Of a stretch of DNA of 64,000 nucleotides, positions 1 through 8,258 are shown one piece after another. The first letter of the stretch is position 1. Every line of letters starts with the position of its first letter. Source of the stretch: a virus. The translations under genes and the position numbers were made by a program. The notes below the pieces were generated by a model, which was given only the letters and a program-made list of their open reading frames with translations, was not told where the DNA came from and searched no databases. The DNA is taken from IMG/VR virus record IMGVR_UViG_3300020463_002440, positions 62,001 to 126,000 of that record; one strand, written 5' to 3'.

Positions 1-802
1 TATGATAGTTGCCTGCTTGAGGAGCTTTGCCAAATGATCCAGATAATCCCCATTTCTTTTCAATGGAAAGTTTATTTAAATCAGTTTCGGCAAGTCGGAA
101 GTTTTGACCTAACGATACTGTATAGTGGTATGCTGTTGTTAATACTGTGTTAGCAGTAGGATCACCTGCGGCATCTCGAGCTTCTTCTGAAATTGAAGAT
201 ACTGGGATCGTTTGGAATCCAACTGATTCGTTACCGATTACAAATAAATCGCCACTGGCGACATCTGCAACTGTAATTCTTTTTGCTGGTGCAACTTCAA
301 AGTTAATTGAAGAAGCGTTAAAAGTAGTTGTTTGATTAGTGTTTTGCTCGACACTGTTTCCACTTATTCTTGTTGATGGAATGTCACCTACAACAATAAT
401 GTCTTGAGCGAAGTTAGTATCTTTAACATATGCAACTTCTATTGAATTACCAAGATCTCCAGGATACTTAGCGTCAAATGAACCGAATGTATGTAATGCA
501 CTGTTAGCATTAGTAGTATCGGATGCTGAAGCAGTAGTTGCGCCGTTATCGACACGAGCTACATACAAAGCATTTGCGTATGAAAGATAATCTGCTGCTA
601 CAAAGAACGTTTCATAGTTATCGTTATCAGGTGTACTGAAACGGTTTACTAATTCATTCTCTGAAGAAACAAGTACTGCCTCGCCAACAGGACCCCATCT
701 AAAAACACCAGCTACTGCTGCAGGCGGCGTTGCGATGGCAGGAACCGATGCTGATGCGTCCACCTCTCGAACAATTACGGAAGGACTTACGGAAAAAGCC
801 AT
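1..802 (-). CDS. 18: Contractile tail sheath protein, gp18-like (3' end outside window)
   Basis: About 267 N-terminal residues are present and the C-terminal part runs off the left edge. The product begins MAFSVSPSVIVREVD and continues with a GVFRWGPVGEAVLVSSENEL segment. This 'sheath start' (xSPxVxVxExD followed by a GxFxWGP turn) is typical of T4-family gp18, the protein that polymerises around the tail tube and contracts on infection. The ATG at 802 is preceded by a strong AAAGGAGAA ribosome site and, about 65 bp upstream, by an exact TATAAATA late box. Position directly after gp16-gp17 is the normal T4-like order. Family assignment is confident; completeness cannot be judged. Confidence 0.9.
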   Translation of the reverse strand, partial: MAFSVSPSVIVREVDASASVPAIATPPAAVAGVFRWGPVGEAVLVSSENELVNRFSTPDNDNYETFFVAADYLSYANALYVARVDNGATTASASDTTNANSALHTFGSFDAKYPGDLGNSIEVAYVKDTNFAQDIIVVGDIPSTRISGNSVEQNTNQTTTFNASSINFEVAPAKRITVADVASGDLFVIGNESVGFQTIPVSSISEEARDAAGDPTANTVLTTAYHYTVSLGQNFRLAETDLNKLSIEKKWGLSGSFGKAPQAGNYH

Positions 803-866
803 ATTATTCTCCTTTAAATTATTATCTATTTAAAACCTATTTTTTAATTTATAGTTATCACAGTTT

Positions 867-874
867 TATTTATA
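867..874 (-). promoter_or_regulatory. T4-type late promoter box, TATAAATA
   Basis: An exact TATAAATA on the minus strand lies in the 80-bp gap between the terminase large-subunit stop and the sheath ATG, about 65 bp upstream of that ATG. It matches the gp55/gp33-dependent late box of T4. It predicts separate late transcription of the sheath and downstream tail/head genes. Confidence 0.7.
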
Positions 875-881
875 AAAATTT

Positions 882-2501
882 CTATATCTCAAAACTTCTT
901 TGAGGATATTCTATCCAGCCTTGGTCATCGGCCATAGGATCCCCTGTATCAATAAAGCCAAAAGGTAGCAATTCTTCATCAAGCTGTTGTTCTGTTTTTT
1001 CTTTTAAAGCTGCTAATGTATTAATATCTGTAAGTTCTCTAAAGAACCTTTGGTCTGATAACCAAGCAAATAAAACCAAATTCATGGCGAGATCATCATG
1101 TGTTCCCGCTTCAGCCTCATAAGAATTACCCTTTTTACTAAATCGTGATAACTCCTGTATCGTATTATAATCTTGTATTATTAACTGATTTTGTTCAATT
1201 AATAACTTCAAAATAGAACAACCTTTAGATTTTACACTTTTTGTTGTTCGTATTCCATGATCTGCACGCTTCCCTCCAAAACCACTTGAAACTTGCTTGC
1301 CAGCTCGGCCTGCGTTTTCTGTGAAGAGAAGATTCTCATAGCCGTAGTCCATTAAGAGTACATCAGCGACTTGTTCCCCGATGTCATTTATCTCAATTAA
1401 GATAGCACTCTCATTATACATCAGCCCTATTCTATATATAACGGAGGCAAAGTCTACTGGACTTATAGTATTATCCTGAAAGCAACAAACTTGTTTATAC
1501 GGCATTTCTGTTACATCAAACATTGTAAAGGTTGAATAATCTAATCCTTTACCTCTTGATACATCAACCGTCATTACATACGAGTTTCCCGGCTCCACTT
1601 TTTCGTATTGTGTTACATTTTCACTTTCAGCTATTGGGCGTGAAGGAGCAAGTTCCTTTAATTTTGCTCCACTTATAAGAGTTCCTGAACTGCCTAAAAA
1701 TTGACAGCAGTACTCTTGATTAAATTTTTCTTGGTCAAAGTCTAATGCTTCTAATGTTTCATCTTTCCATTGGTCATCTCTACCAGGAACATCATACCAC
1801 ATAACCTCAACATATTCATATCCATTCGTTCCTTCTTTAGCACCCTTACATGTCTTCCAAAAGTGGTTTAAACCATTAGGAGTAGAAGTCATTAATAGTT
1901 TTGTACTTTTTCCTGATGAAATTGTTGGATAAACAGAAGCAAAGAATTCATCAAAGCCTTCAATAAATGCAACCTCATCAAGATATAGAAAAGATATAGA
2001 CTTACCACGAATGGCGCTTGATGTAGTTGTTCCTGCGTATATTTTACAACCATTCTCTAAAGTAATGTTACCTTTATTCCATTCCTCAATACCTTGCTGC
2101 ATCCATTTAGGTAATGCTTCGTAAGCTAATTGAATACGACTCAATACCTCTCTTGCGGCGTCTCCTTTGTTTGCTAATATCGCAACTGTTTTAAATTCAT
2201 TAAACAAGATGTAATGTAATATAACTGCAGATGCTGTTGTTGTTTTACCACTCTGTCTTGCAGTTAATACAGCAACACGTCTTGAATCTGTAATCTTTCT
2301 TGTGATATCTTTTTGATAATCATACATGTCCAAGTTAACTAAACCTTTGTCAACATGTACAATTTTAATATAGTTTTCGGCGAAGTATACAGGATCTTCC
2401 GCACACTTCATATATTCCTTTAACATTTCCGGAGTAAACTCTATCTGCTCTCCAATCTTTTTAAGATAAGAGTTGCCTAGATAGCCTTTATCCATCCTCA
2501 T
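882..2501 (-). CDS. 17: Terminase large subunit (DNA packaging ATPase/nuclease), gp17
   Basis: 539-aa packaging motor that pumps DNA into the prohead and cuts concatemers. The N-terminal ATPase shows Walker A (TARQSGKTT, about residues 80-88), Walker B (SFLYLDEVAF) and the coupling motif (TSTPNG). The C-terminal RNase H-like nuclease shows the acidic residues in TVDVSRGKGLDYS, IEINDIG and GTHDDLAMN. All key residues are present and the length is close to a typical marine T4-like gp17. Three in-frame starts are possible: GTG 2507, ATG 2501 and ATG 2495. I chose 2501 because AAAAGG lies five bases upstream. The gene overlaps the 3' end of gp16 by 14 bp, consistent with translational coupling of the two terminase subunits. 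Confidence 0.95.
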   Translation of the reverse strand: MRMDKGYLGNSYLKKIGEQIEFTPEMLKEYMKCAEDPVYFAENYIKIVHVDKGLVNLDMYDYQKDITRKITDSRRVAVLTARQSGKTTTASAVILHYILFNEFKTVAILANKGDAAREVLSRIQLAYEALPKWMQQGIEEWNKGNITLENGCKIYAGTTTSSAIRGKSISFLYLDEVAFIEGFDEFFASVYPTISSGKSTKLLMTSTPNGLNHFWKTCKGAKEGTNGYEYVEVMWYDVPGRDDQWKDETLEALDFDQEKFNQEYCCQFLGSSGTLISGAKLKELAPSRPIAESENVTQYEKVEPGNSYVMTVDVSRGKGLDYSTFTMFDVTEMPYKQVCCFQDNTISPVDFASVIYRIGLMYNESAILIEINDIGEQVADVLLMDYGYENLLFTENAGRAGKQVSSGFGGKRADHGIRTTKSVKSKGCSILKLLIEQNQLIIQDYNTIQELSRFSKKGNSYEAEAGTHDDLAMNLVLFAWLSDQRFFRELTDINTLAALKEKTEQQLDEELLPFGFIDTGDPMADDQGWIEYPQRSFEI

Positions 2502-3030
2502 TATCACCTTTTATCATTTTTAATAAATCCGCAGTAGATACTATTAAGTTATTATTTGTAACATTAGTATTCTTATCAGCTGAAGGATCTTCTTCTTTAG
2601 TAAATCTTTTCTTTGTCGACATTTCAACATAATCTTTGTTTGCATCAAGTAATGTTTTCATTAGTGTAGATACAACTTCAAATGCTCTAGGTGATTCCGA
2701 TTGTTTCGCAATTTCTGTCATTTCTTTTACGGCATCATCGCCAAGCTGAATTATATTTTCAATGTTTGCTTTTGCTAATTCAATATCTTTTAAATTTTCT
2801 TCAGCAGTTTTAGTAATTGGTACAGGCATTTGAGCTACACTTTCTTGCGGCAGATTCTTTACATCGTCTACACTTTCTACAAGTTCAACATCTTGATTTG
2901 TTGAAAAGGAATTAATTGGAATATCAGGCAATTTTTCTGGATTTAATCTATCTAGTGCTTCTTGCTTTTCTTTTTCAGCATCTTCTAATGATCTCATATT
3001 AAGTGCCTGTGCTATTTTATCATCCTTCAT
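2488..3030 (-). CDS. 16: Terminase small subunit, gp16-like
   Basis: 180-aa protein starting MKDDKIAQALNMRSLEDAEK. An open frame continues upstream to 3177, but that extension lies inside the cytidylyltransferase gene, so the ATG at 3030, with GGATAA upstream, is the sensible start. The product is charged, with a Gln/Glu/Pro-rich first third and then long amphipathic helices (ENLKDIELAKANIENIIQL and following). This is the helical pattern of T4-type gp16, which recognises DNA and activates gp17. The assignment rests mainly on position directly before gp17 and on the helical character. No HTH is obvious by eye. It overlaps gp17 by 14 bp. Confidence 0.8.
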   Translation of the reverse strand: MKDDKIAQALNMRSLEDAEKEKQEALDRLNPEKLPDIPINSFSTNQDVELVESVDDVKNLPQESVAQMPVPITKTAEENLKDIELAKANIENIIQLGDDAVKEMTEIAKQSESPRAFEVVSTLMKTLLDANKDYVEMSTKKRFTKEEDPSADKNTNVTNNNLIVSTADLLKMIKGDNEDG

Positions 3031-3034
3031 AATA

Positions 3035-3457
3035 CTATTTATCCTTATTTGTCCAGGCGCAACTCTTTCGTAAACCTGATGTACTAAAACGATGATCTCT
3101 TTTATTAAAAAACAATTCAACGTCTCTTTTACGACAAATATCTTTTCCGGTAAATTCTTTATCTCTATATTCTTCACCTAAAATACGAACATGAATTGTA
3201 TATAATTCTAATATATCTTCAAGATCTCTTTCAGTTGAATATGGAATGATTTCATCAACATAACTTACAGCTTTAAGTTGAGTGTATCTTTCAACAATAG
3301 TTTGGATAGGATAATTTTTTTCTTTAGGTCGGTCAGTGGCAGGATTCATTTGTAATCCTACAATTAAATAATCACATTGTTCTTTTGCATCTCTCAGCAT
3401 TTGAACATGTCCAGCATGAAGTAGGTCAAAGCTACTACAAGTAAATCCAATTTTCAT
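3035..3457 (-). CDS. TagD-like cytidylyltransferase (glycerol-3-phosphate cytidylyltransferase family)
   Basis: 140-aa single-domain nucleotidyltransferase. It begins MKIGFTCSSFDLLHAGHVQM, with the HxGH nucleotide-binding signature at residues 14-17 and the second family motif RFSTSGLR at 123-130. Members transfer CMP from CTP to a phosphorylated small alcohol (glycerol-3-phosphate, ethanolamine phosphate or similar); the true substrate is not deducible. The length matches TagD. A strong GAAGGAAG site precedes the ATG. It sits between the neck/tail-completion gene 15 and gp16, with only 4 bp before gp16, and so is probably expressed late with the virion genes. It could help modify a virion component or a host surface precursor; this is inference. 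It is a different subfamily from the HxGH domain at 9349-10110. Confidence 0.85.
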   Translation of the reverse strand: MKIGFTCSSFDLLHAGHVQMLRDAKEQCDYLIVGLQMNPATDRPKEKNYPIQTIVERYTQLKAVSYVDEIIPYSTERDLEDILELYTIHVRILGEEYRDKEFTGKDICRKRDVELFFNKRDHRFSTSGLRKSCAWTNKDK

Positions 3458-3471
3458 AATATTCTTCCTTC

Positions 3472-4329
3472 TTAACTAGGTTCGGTATCAGAGATCTGCT
3501 CGATAAAGTCCCAGTTGTCATCAAATTCAATTAAGCTATAATCAACAGTTTGTGTTATATCTGAAGTCGCAACATTATTTGCTGTCGACCCAGGTTGCAT
3601 TGTTTGAAATTCTTCAAACGTTGTATTCGCAAGATCAGTACTTGCGTAACGAACATCAATAAATTTAATTGTGTTCTTATCCTTTTCAGGTCCGAAGAAC
3701 CAACCTTTCATTGTAAAGTTTAATGTATATAATATACTTCTTCTTGTTGTAAAGGCATCTTCGTAAATATCTTCTGATGCAACATCATTTAAAATTAATG
3801 GTATATCAATCGGTTCTAATCCAGTTATTAAATTTACAGTACTTGTAAAATCTGGATTAAAGAATGGTAAAATTTGTTCTAATACTTTAACAGCATCTTC
3901 ATTATATTTTGCCATAATGTATAAACTGAATCCCATATTATATGGAGTACCTGAATAGACAAATCTTCTTCCACCATTTGCTTGATCTACGGTAGTCTTT
4001 CTTAATTTTCTTGTTGGTGCAACTTTTCTTTCTGCATCATATGTAAAACTTGTTAACTCAAAAGACATACGAGGTAATGTAATTCCGTATGGTTGTCCTG
4101 CGATCGGTTGTCCTCGTGCATCTGTTGTTGCACCACCTTGTAATGCAGGATCTTGGTCAAGACGAACTAATATCTTTTGATAAGGAGCATATGATATAGG
4201 TACAATCTGTCTCTGATTTAAAGTACCATCAGTGCTTGTTCTTCTAACTTCAACCTGATTAAAATATGTACCAAATAAGGCAACATATTTACGAATCGTA
4301 GAATTGTAAAAATAATTTGCTATTGCCAT
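3472..4329 (-). CDS. 15: Tail sheath stabiliser and completion protein, gp15-like
   Basis: 285-aa protein beginning MAIANYFYNSTIRKYVALFG, a very characteristic start of T4-family gp15, with the RMSFELTSFTYDAERK block and the later FTMKGWFFGPEK segment also family-typical. Gp15 forms the hexameric ring that caps the finished tail tube and sheath and provides the head-joining surface. The start codon overlaps the stop of the gp14 gene by one base (TAATG), so the two are probably translationally coupled. Length is close to T4 gp15. The C-terminal tail is acidic and low-complexity. Confidence 0.92.
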   Translation of the reverse strand: MAIANYFYNSTIRKYVALFGTYFNQVEVRRTSTDGTLNQRQIVPISYAPYQKILVRLDQDPALQGGATTDARGQPIAGQPYGITLPRMSFELTSFTYDAERKVAPTRKLRKTTVDQANGGRRFVYSGTPYNMGFSLYIMAKYNEDAVKVLEQILPFFNPDFTSTVNLITGLEPIDIPLILNDVASEDIYEDAFTTRRSILYTLNFTMKGWFFGPEKDKNTIKFIDVRYASTDLANTTFEEFQTMQPGSTANNVATSDITQTVDYSLIEFDDNWDFIEQISDTEPS

Positions 4330-5018
4330 TAGTTATCACTTATTTGTATATTTTCACTAAATGGATCTACTTCTGAGAAATCTAATATACTATCGCCTTC
4401 AACTTCAAAGTCAAGGTTACGAGCAAGATCATCAGTTGTTGAGATTGCATTTAGTGTTGCGTTATTTGCGTCAACAATAATATCAGTATTGTAAGCAGCA
4501 AAGTAATCGTCAATGTTAGAACGACCTGTATTAAATCTTTGATTACTGTATTCTATTAATTCACATACCATATCATAGACTTGTGTTTGTCCCATTTGAT
4601 AGAATATGCTTTCATGTTCGACATTCTTAATTTCAAAAATCTTTTCATTAAGTGGGAAGTAAATTAAATCACCTTCTCTTGGACGAATAAGATCAACAAC
4701 TTCTCGAGTCACATGTCTTTCAAAAGTTCTATTAGCAACTGTAAGTGTTAATTGATCTCTTATTTGTAATCCAAACTTAGATAAGAAATCGCCTTCTCCT
4801 TCAAAGCCTTCCATATTTTTAACATAAGCTTCAAATTCAAAAGTTTCGTTGTACTCTGGGAAATCATCTTCGTTGAAAATTTTGTCACGGCCTTTGATTG
4901 CTCTACTGATGTAAATGACATCAACACCGTATTGCTTGATGGATTCAATAACTAAATCATCAATTAAGGTTTGCTCTGATATTCTAGCGTAATTATTAAA
5001 AAATACATTAGTTGCCAT
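4329..5018 (-). CDS. 14: Neck protein, gp14-like
   Basis: 229-aa protein beginning MATNVFFNNYARISEQTLID. The pattern of an N-terminal helix followed by FEAYVKNMEGFEGEGDFLSK and a beta-rich REGDLIYFPLNEKIFEIKNV segment matches the T4 gp14 neck family, which with gp13 closes the head portal and joins it to the tail. It sits between gp13 and gp15 as in other T4-like phages, three bases after the gp13 stop and overlapping gp15 by one base. The C-terminus is acidic. Confidence 0.92.
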   Translation of the reverse strand: MATNVFFNNYARISEQTLIDDLVIESIKQYGVDVIYISRAIKGRDKIFNEDDFPEYNETFEFEAYVKNMEGFEGEGDFLSKFGLQIRDQLTLTVANRTFERHVTREVVDLIRPREGDLIYFPLNEKIFEIKNVEHESIFYQMGQTQVYDMVCELIEYSNQRFNTGRSNIDDYFAAYNTDIIVDANNATLNAISTTDDLARNLDFEVEGDSILDFSEVDPFSENIQISDN

Positions 5019-5021
5019 GCT

Positions 5022-5765
5022 CTACCCAATATAATTGTATGATAGAGGTTGTAATTCGTTGACGGCTTCTTCTTCCATTAATTTTCTTTCCTCACGACCG
5101 TCTGCTAAAATTTGTTCCCCATTAAATGATACTCCTCCAACTAATTGCATTCCACTAAACTTGGTTAAGTTTGATCCCCACTGTTCTTTGATTAAAGCAG
5201 AGGTATAATTTTGTAACCAACGATCTGACCACACATCAGAATATGTTGAAGCATCTATTACATCATAAGCTTCAATAATAATATATTCACCTGGCACTAA
5301 CAAGTCTTTGTCCATGTCTATGAATAATTTATTTACGTGTTTATTATATCTTATTCTTGGTTTGCCTACAAGCATTTCAGATAAAAATTCCATGTGAGAC
5401 ATTGCCATATAATAGTTTGTGATATTATATCCAGTGATATCTTCAAGATTATTTAAAACAAACTGGTATTGTACATTAAAGATACCTGAACCAGTTGAAA
5501 TACTTGACTGCATATTAAAGATGCCTGAAATACCAAGCAATCCTGATGGTAAGTCAATGTATCCGTTGTCTTTGTCGGCTTGAGTTAATTGATGTTTTAA
5601 GTATACTAATTGACTTCCGTTATAATGATAGTCTCTCCAATAATCTATTGCTTCATCAATACGATCATCAATTTGCTCATCAGAAACATTAATGTCAATG
5701 ACAGGCGCACCAAGCTTTCTTAAAACCCAGTCTTTAAATTCGTTTCTTGTTGTTGGTTGTGCCAT
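5022..5765 (-). CDS. 13: Neck protein, gp13-like
   Basis: 247-aa protein beginning MAQPTTRNEFKDWVLRKLGA, the family-typical start, with DRIDEAIDYWRDYHYNGS and the later GEYIIIEAYDVIDASTYSD block. Gp13 binds the portal vertex after DNA packaging and recruits gp14. It is the first gene of the unit gp13-14-15-cytidylyltransferase-16-17. The ribosome site is weak (GAG about nine bases before the ATG). A late box lies only about 23 bp upstream. Confidence 0.93.
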   Translation of the reverse strand: MAQPTTRNEFKDWVLRKLGAPVIDINVSDEQIDDRIDEAIDYWRDYHYNGSQLVYLKHQLTQADKDNGYIDLPSGLLGISGIFNMQSSISTGSGIFNVQYQFVLNNLEDITGYNITNYYMAMSHMEFLSEMLVGKPRIRYNKHVNKLFIDMDKDLLVPGEYIIIEAYDVIDASTYSDVWSDRWLQNYTSALIKEQWGSNLTKFSGMQLVGGVSFNGEQILADGREERKLMEEEAVNELQPLSYNYIG

Positions 5766-5787
5766 TTAGTTTACTCTATAATTTTAT

Positions 5788-5795
5788 TATTTATA
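5788..5795 (-). promoter_or_regulatory. T4-type late promoter box, TATAAATA
   Basis: Exact late box on the minus strand in the 32-bp gap between the 314-aa gene and gp13. It lies about 23 bp upstream of the gp13 ATG, which predicts a very short leader for the neck/packaging unit. Confidence 0.65.
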
Positions 5796-5797
5796 TG

Positions 5798-6742
5798 TTA
5801 GCTAGCTTCTGCAAATGTAAGAATCTTAACACCGATTTCTTTTACCTTGGTATCGGCATAACCACTTCCTCTTAACCAAAACTCAAGTTTTCCGTCGGTG
5901 TCATGCGTTCCGCCACCAATCTCATTTTCCTCAATAATTTGTCTAACGTCAAAATCTACATCTCGCGAAGTACTTATTGCTAACCAACCTGTATCATTTG
6001 ATGTACCAACTGTTGAGCCGTTGAGTGTTCTAACTGGTACAACGTAACTACTTCCGTTCGATGTTGTTCCTGACCATACTACCTTCATATGCGAGAGTGT
6101 TACTGAGGTGTTGTTTGAATATCCTGTTAGAGGTGGTGAAGTTCTCTCAATTGAATAGTAGGTATCGTCATTATAAACTTCTTCATAAGAATGAATTGTG
6201 TACCTAGAACCTCCACTATCAACATAATCGCCAACATTCCAACCTGTGCCTGGTATATTACTCTGAGCTTGAATGGTTGTACCTTGGTATATTAATGGAC
6301 CTCTATATGTTTCAGGTTCCGAACCACCTTGATAAAGTTCTACTGCATAAGTTTGTGTACCTGTTCTAGAATATACTTCGCCATCAGTAGAGCCATCCAT
6401 ACCTACAAAGCTAACTGACGAACCTGAGCCAGGAACACAGTTACATAAATGTGCAGCAAAATCGCCATATGCTGATCCACCTTCATCATATAGTCTAATC
6501 CTAGCGAGTCCAGAATTTGTAGCAGAGAATCTAATTATTACGTCGTTCTCTCCGTAAGCATCGGTTGGTGCATTTGAAATAACATTAGTTGAACAAGTTA
6601 CTGCATCTCCTGATGATGCATCTTTCATAATATCTATTGACGGAGATGTTGGAATATTGTTACCTCCGCCACCGGATACTCCGCCAGTTGCTCCTGTCGT
6701 TAATCCGATACCTGATCCTAAATTAAAAACATGTGTTGGCAT
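5798..6742 (-). CDS. Uncharacterised virion-associated protein, 314 aa, Gly/Ser/Thr-rich
   Basis: I do not recognise the family. The product starts MPTHVFNLGSGIGLTTGATG, has a poly-Gly linker near residues 22-28, and is otherwise rich in Ser, Thr, Gly and Tyr with short beta-strand-like alternation and few Lys residues. This composition is typical of fibre or decoration proteins. No signal peptide or membrane segment is seen. It is last in a five-gene late unit of similar beta-rich proteins (9299-5798). A role as a virion surface or fibre-associated protein is inferred only from composition and context. Confidence 0.6.
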   Translation of the reverse strand: MPTHVFNLGSGIGLTTGATGGVSGGGGNNIPTSPSIDIMKDASSGDAVTCSTNVISNAPTDAYGENDVIIRFSATNSGLARIRLYDEGGSAYGDFAAHLCNCVPGSGSSVSFVGMDGSTDGEVYSRTGTQTYAVELYQGGSEPETYRGPLIYQGTTIQAQSNIPGTGWNVGDYVDSGGSRYTIHSYEEVYNDDTYYSIERTSPPLTGYSNNTSVTLSHMKVVWSGTTSNGSSYVVPVRTLNGSTVGTSNDTGWLAISTSRDVDFDVRQIIEENEIGGGTHDTDGKLEFWLRGSGYADTKVKEIGVKILTFAEAS

Positions 6743-6751
6743 AATATCTCC

Positions 6752-7600
6752 TTAAGCTAGGCCGCTCCATTCGCATTCATAGTAACCTGTGGCTAATATG
6801 TTCGAACCATTTGATGTTGAAGAAATTTCTACTTTCATAACGCAATTCATATCAGCGTATGATGTAAGGTTTCTTGAGTCTCTTACTCTAAATTCTCTAT
6901 CTGAAGATAATGCAAGCCAAGTGTTGAGTGTATCACTATCAGAAACACTTAAACTGCTTCCGCTATGATTGGCTACTCTTATATAATATGTTTGTGATGG
7001 TGTAATATTGTTCCATGTAGTTGAATCATGTAAATAAGTTCCTTGCCCACCAACATTATAAATGGATTCATACTTATATACATTTCCGTCTGCATCGAAT
7101 TTCCAACCCATAATTAAATCATTAGCATTACTTCCTGCTTGGTCATAGAATGTTTCTGGGTTACTTGATATGGCACCTTGTAAAGTAACTGCCTCAGTTG
7201 GTGTACTTGATATTGATGTAAATGGAATAGCTGTTGCGTCAACTCTTGTAGAGCTCCAACAATGAAGAGTAATTTGCCATCTTCTATAGTTGCCCCAAGT
7301 CGGCTCAGTTCCTTCTGCCCAATTAATTTCTGTTCCAGTTGAAGGCCAAGACGGACCATAAGGTACAGTTGATGTATCTAATAGTAATATAGTTGATGCT
7401 CCTTCAGTTACACCTGTAAGCGAAAACTCTGTAGAAGCTCCTAAAGTACAAGTAAGAAATGGTTGAGAAAAATTAATAACATTATTTGTTGTGGTTGAAT
7501 TTGGATGAAAGTCTCTAGCGACAATGTTACTTGTCGCACCTGCTACTGATAATTTTCTATCGTCTGTAATTACTGCTGTTCCGTTTACTTTAATTGCCAT
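6752..7600 (-). CDS. MAIKV-head virion protein, 282 aa
   Basis: Starts MAIKVNGTAVITDDRKLSVAG. This head recurs in the genes at 7758-8246 (MAIKVAGTEVISDTQTIKV) and 8259-9299 (MAIKVNGNCVIDNRRHLGG). A second shared block, EGTEPTWGNYRRWQITLHCW (about residues 92-111), corresponds to EDTEPDFATARYWVHYLTAW in the 162-aa neighbour. The rest is beta-rich and Ser/Thr-rich with many Trp and Tyr. The ATG overlaps the stop of the upstream 52-aa gene by one base. The shared N-terminus probably marks a common attachment or trimerisation head with variable distal parts; function is otherwise unknown. Confidence 0.6.
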   Translation of the reverse strand: MAIKVNGTAVITDDRKLSVAGATSNIVARDFHPNSTTTNNVINFSQPFLTCTLGASTEFSLTGVTEGASTILLLDTSTVPYGPSWPSTGTEINWAEGTEPTWGNYRRWQITLHCWSSTRVDATAIPFTSISSTPTEAVTLQGAISSNPETFYDQAGSNANDLIMGWKFDADGNVYKYESIYNVGGQGTYLHDSTTWNNITPSQTYYIRVANHSGSSLSVSDSDTLNTWLALSSDREFRVRDSRNLTSYADMNCVMKVEISSTSNGSNILATGYYECEWSGLA

Positions 7601-7758
7601 TATTCTTTCCCAGCTAATTTTTTAATTAGTGTTTTTATTTCTTCGAGCTGTTCATCTTCTGTATCACATTCATTAACCACATAATATTGCATAATGTGAG
7701 TATTAGCTGTAGCATCAAATATTTTTACTGGAATTTCTATTATATTTCCTTGTGCCAT
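7600..7758 (-). CDS. Small protein, 52 aa, unknown
   Basis: Starts MAQGNIIEIPVKIFDATANT and ends in an acidic/basic helix (EDEQLEEIKTLIKKLAGKE). I place the start at 7758 rather than the longest open frame at 7830, because the extension lies inside the upstream 162-aa gene. The 7758 ATG also forms a TAATG one-base overlap with that gene's stop, and the gene overlaps the next one by another TAATG. The tight double coupling argues it is real despite its size. No known family recognised; possibly an assembly partner of the adjacent MAIKV-head proteins. Confidence 0.55.
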   Translation of the reverse strand: MAQGNIIEIPVKIFDATANTHIMQYYVVNECDTEDEQLEEIKTLIKKLAGKE

Positions 7759-8246
7759 TATGCTGCGCTCCAACTTGTTGATACTACGGATACTGTAGAT
7801 GCATCCCATGCTGTAAGATAATGTACCCAATATCTCGCCGTAGCAAAATCTGGTTCAGTATCTTCAGGGTATAATATTGTTCCATTTGGAAATGTAAATG
7901 ATTGGTCATATCCGTTTGCTGTTGCATCTACCCAAAGAGTTCTCATCATTCCACTTGCGAGAGTTGTGCCTTGGATTTGCCATGTTATAGTTCCACCTAA
8001 TTGACCACCAGAACCCCACCACACCGCGCCTGCGCCTAATCCTTCAGCGGATTGCGAAAAAGATATAGGACTCGTGCCTGCACCTGGATTTGATGCAGCT
8101 ACTACATAACTCGGTTTAATATTACCTGCATGCTGAGTTGGAGTACTGCCACCGCTGTTATAACCTTTATAAGTTCCACCACCGCCTGTTACTTTAATGG
8201 TTTGTGTGTCTGATATTACTTCTGTTCCTGCTACTTTAATTGCCAT
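7758..8246 (-). CDS. MAIKV-head virion protein, 162 aa
   Basis: Shortest of the three proteins with the MAIKV(N/A)G head. The head (residues 1-20) is followed by a GGGG linker, a Gly/Ser-rich stretch and a C-terminal block, EDTEPDFATARYWVHYLTAW, shared with the 282-aa neighbour. The middle is Gly-rich (GLGAGAVWWGSGGQLGG). The composition suggests a compact beta-structured surface protein. It lies 12 bp downstream of the 346-aa paralogue. Function unknown. Confidence 0.6.
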   Translation of the reverse strand: MAIKVAGTEVISDTQTIKVTGGGGTYKGYNSGGSTPTQHAGNIKPSYVVAASNPGAGTSPISFSQSAEGLGAGAVWWGSGGQLGGTITWQIQGTTLASGMMRTLWVDATANGYDQSFTFPNGTILYPEDTEPDFATARYWVHYLTAWDASTVSVVSTSWSAA

Positions 8247-8258
8247 TATTCTTCTCCA

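Noticed and set aside
147-335. 62-aa plus-strand open frame opposite the tail sheath gene
   Set aside because: Lies wholly within a confident gp18 coding region; no supporting signal.
3036-3043. GATAAATA six bases before the gp16 ATG as a late promoter
   Set aside because: Inside the cytidylyltransferase gene and too close to the ATG to leave a leader; the bases are better explained as part of the ribosome-site region.
2488-3177. 229-residue version of the gp16 frame
   Set aside because: The first 49 codons lie inside the cytidylyltransferase gene, and a good ATG with upstream GGATAA exists at 3030.
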